Positions 63,279 to 64,000 of a stretch of 64,000 bases of DNA are shown piece after piece. This DNA is from Phyllobacterium myrsinacearum (GTDB taxonomy: Bacteria; Pseudomonadota; Alphaproteobacteria; Rhizobiales; Rhizobiaceae): assembly GCF_002980555.1 (NCBI RefSeq), contig NZ_PVBT01000001.1:1302001-1366000 (forward strand). Reading direction: 5' to 3'. Position 1 is the stretch's first letter. Each line of letters opens with the position of its first letter. The notes beneath the pieces were generated by a model. The model worked only from the letters and a program-made list of their open reading frames with translations. It had not been told where the DNA came from and searched no databases. Made by a program: the position numbers and the translations under genes.

Positions 63279-63331
63279 CACGCAACGCCATGACAGCGTG
63301 ATGAACGTCACCACGCTGTCACAAAGCAATG
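63279..63331. repeat. Right copy of the 53-bp direct repeat (thrS terminator region)
   Basis: This matches 60548-60600 at 50 of 53 bases and contains a perfect 10-bp stem, TGACAGCGTG/CACGCTGTCA (63291-63300 and 63312-63321), 18 bp after the thrS stop on the minus strand, so it is probably the thrS terminator. The gap 63030-63278 between the EamA gene and this repeat holds no gene I can support. Confidence 0.85.
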
Positions 63332-63338
63332 TACGGAC

Positions 63339-64000
63339 TTACTGCGCCGCGGCGCGTAGCAGGTCCGGCGGCGTGGCTTCCTCGCCGAGCTGGCGGATCG
63401 CATCGTCAAGGCTGAGCGACGTCTGGTTCTGCGAACCCAGACGGCGCATGTTCACCGTCCGCTCCTCCGCCTCGCGCATGCCGCAGACGAGAATGACCGG
63501 GACCTTCTGCAGGGAGTGCTCGCGCACCTTGTAGTTGATCTTCTCATTGCGGAAGTCGGTGATGACCTGCAGCCCCGCCGCCTTCAGTTCCTTGGCGACC
63601 TGCCTGCCGTAATCGTCGGCTTCCGTGGTGATCGTGGCCACCACCACCTGCACCGGCGCAAACCACAGCGGCAGATGACCGGCAAAGTTCTCGATGAGAA
63701 TGCCGAGGAAGCGCTCCATCGAACCGCAGATGGCGCGGTGGATCATGACAGGCTGCTTCTTTTCCGACGTGGAGTCGATATAGAAGGCACCGAACCGCTC
63801 GGGCAGGTTGAAATCGACCTGCGTCGTGCCGCATTGCCATTCGCGGCCGATGGCGTCCTTCAGCGTGTATTCGAACTTGGGACCGTAGAAGGCACCCTCG
63901 CCCGGCAGAATGCCGGTCTTGATGTCGTTCGACTGTTTTTGGATCTGCTCCAGCACGCCCATCATCACGCTTTCAGCCCGATCCCACAACGCATCGGAAC
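63339..64000 (-). CDS. thrS: Threonyl-tRNA synthetase, C-terminal part (cut by window edge)
   Basis: About 220 C-terminal residues of class II ThrRS are present. They include the catalytic-core end with [15 protein letters not shown], motif 3 ([20 protein letters not shown]) and the anticodon-binding domain ([20 protein letters not shown], then [20 protein letters not shown]). It charges threonine to tRNA-Thr. The N-terminus lies beyond the window. Its end is 8 bp from the direct-repeat/terminator sequence that marks the right border of the inserted island. Confidence 0.96.
   Translation of the reverse strand, partial: SDALWDRAESVMMGVLEQIQKQSNDIKTGILPGEGAFYGPKFEYTLKDAIGREWQCGTTQVDFNLPERFGAFYIDSTSEKKQPVMIHRAICGSMERFLGILIENFAGHLPLWFAPVQVVVATITTEADDYGRQVAKELKAAGLQVITDFRNEKINYKVREHSLQKVPVILVCGMREAEERTVNMRRLGSQNQTSLSLDDAIRQLGEEATPPDLLRAAAQ

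Noticed and set aside
63039-63329. Minus-strand frame of 96 codons between the EamA gene and thrS
   Set aside because: Starts inside the thrS terminator hairpin and has no motif, binding site or conserved pattern.

Overview
The window looks like chromosomal DNA from an alphaproteobacterium of the order Hyphomicrobiales (Rhizobiales), most like the Brucella/Ochrobactrum/Phyllobacterium side. This is inferred from high-GC coding sequence, many ABC uptake systems, a DUF2336 protein, a bkd-type dehydrogenase operon, the LipB/PccA/ParE sequences, and C/G-rich palindromic elements between genes. No 16S rRNA gene is present, so the genus is not fixed.

Layout. 1-4940 (minus): a CocE/NonD hydrolase followed by an oligopeptide-type ABC importer, cut at the left edge. 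5130-17208: a basic-amino-acid-type ABC importer (minus) beside a guanidino-compound catabolic block. The plus-strand chain is a DDAH-like amidinohydrolase, a TetR/BetI regulator, an AruH-like arginine:pyruvate aminotransferase and an AruI-like 2-ketoarginine decarboxylase. An aldehyde dehydrogenase, a second amidinotransferase-fold enzyme and an M20 amidohydrolase follow on the minus strand. Together these fit the arginine transaminase pathway (arginine to 2-ketoarginine to 4-guanidinobutanal to 4-guanidinobutyrate), with two extra enzymes that may handle methylated or deaminated guanidino substrates. 17316-27170: a LysR regulator, a polyamine-type ABC importer, a GlcD-like FAD oxidase, a glycine-betaine-type binding protein and an N-methyl-amine/N-methylproline demethylase-like flavoenzyme, suggesting use of a methylated amine or betaine. 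27440-38871: a GNAT, an orphan polysaccharide-export ABC pair, an MBL hydrolase, several hypotheticals, a GGDEF protein, a secreted BPL_N protein and a 1324-residue repeat-rich autotransporter. 39069-45991: tRNA-Leu(GAG), lipB, pccA, an EamA transporter, a small XRE regulator and parE. 46-49 kb: a gene-poor, repeat-rich accessory patch with a MarR regulator and a degenerate cassette of a double-glycine-leader-like micro-peptide plus paralogous AT-rich proteins. 49238-54209: the complete branched-chain 2-oxoacid dehydrogenase operon. 54499-60509: DUF2336, MaoC, CitE-like lyase, flavin reductase, nitroreductase, an exported protein and an acyltransferase. 60.5-63.3 kb: a small island (two palindromic elements, a RES-Xre toxin-antitoxin pair, an EamA transporter) bracketed by a 53-bp direct repeat. 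The right edge holds the 3' part of thrS.

The most unusual material is at 47.6-48.7 kb, where a 19-codon ORF with an excellent ribosome binding site encodes a leader ending in Gly-Gly. It lies just upstream of an immunity-like gene broken by one amber codon, and the whole unit appears to have been duplicated. Second is the 60.5-63.3 kb insertion beside thrS. Third is a set of intergenic palindromic and dispersed repeats, including a series of three long hairpins at 24.9-25.1 kb.
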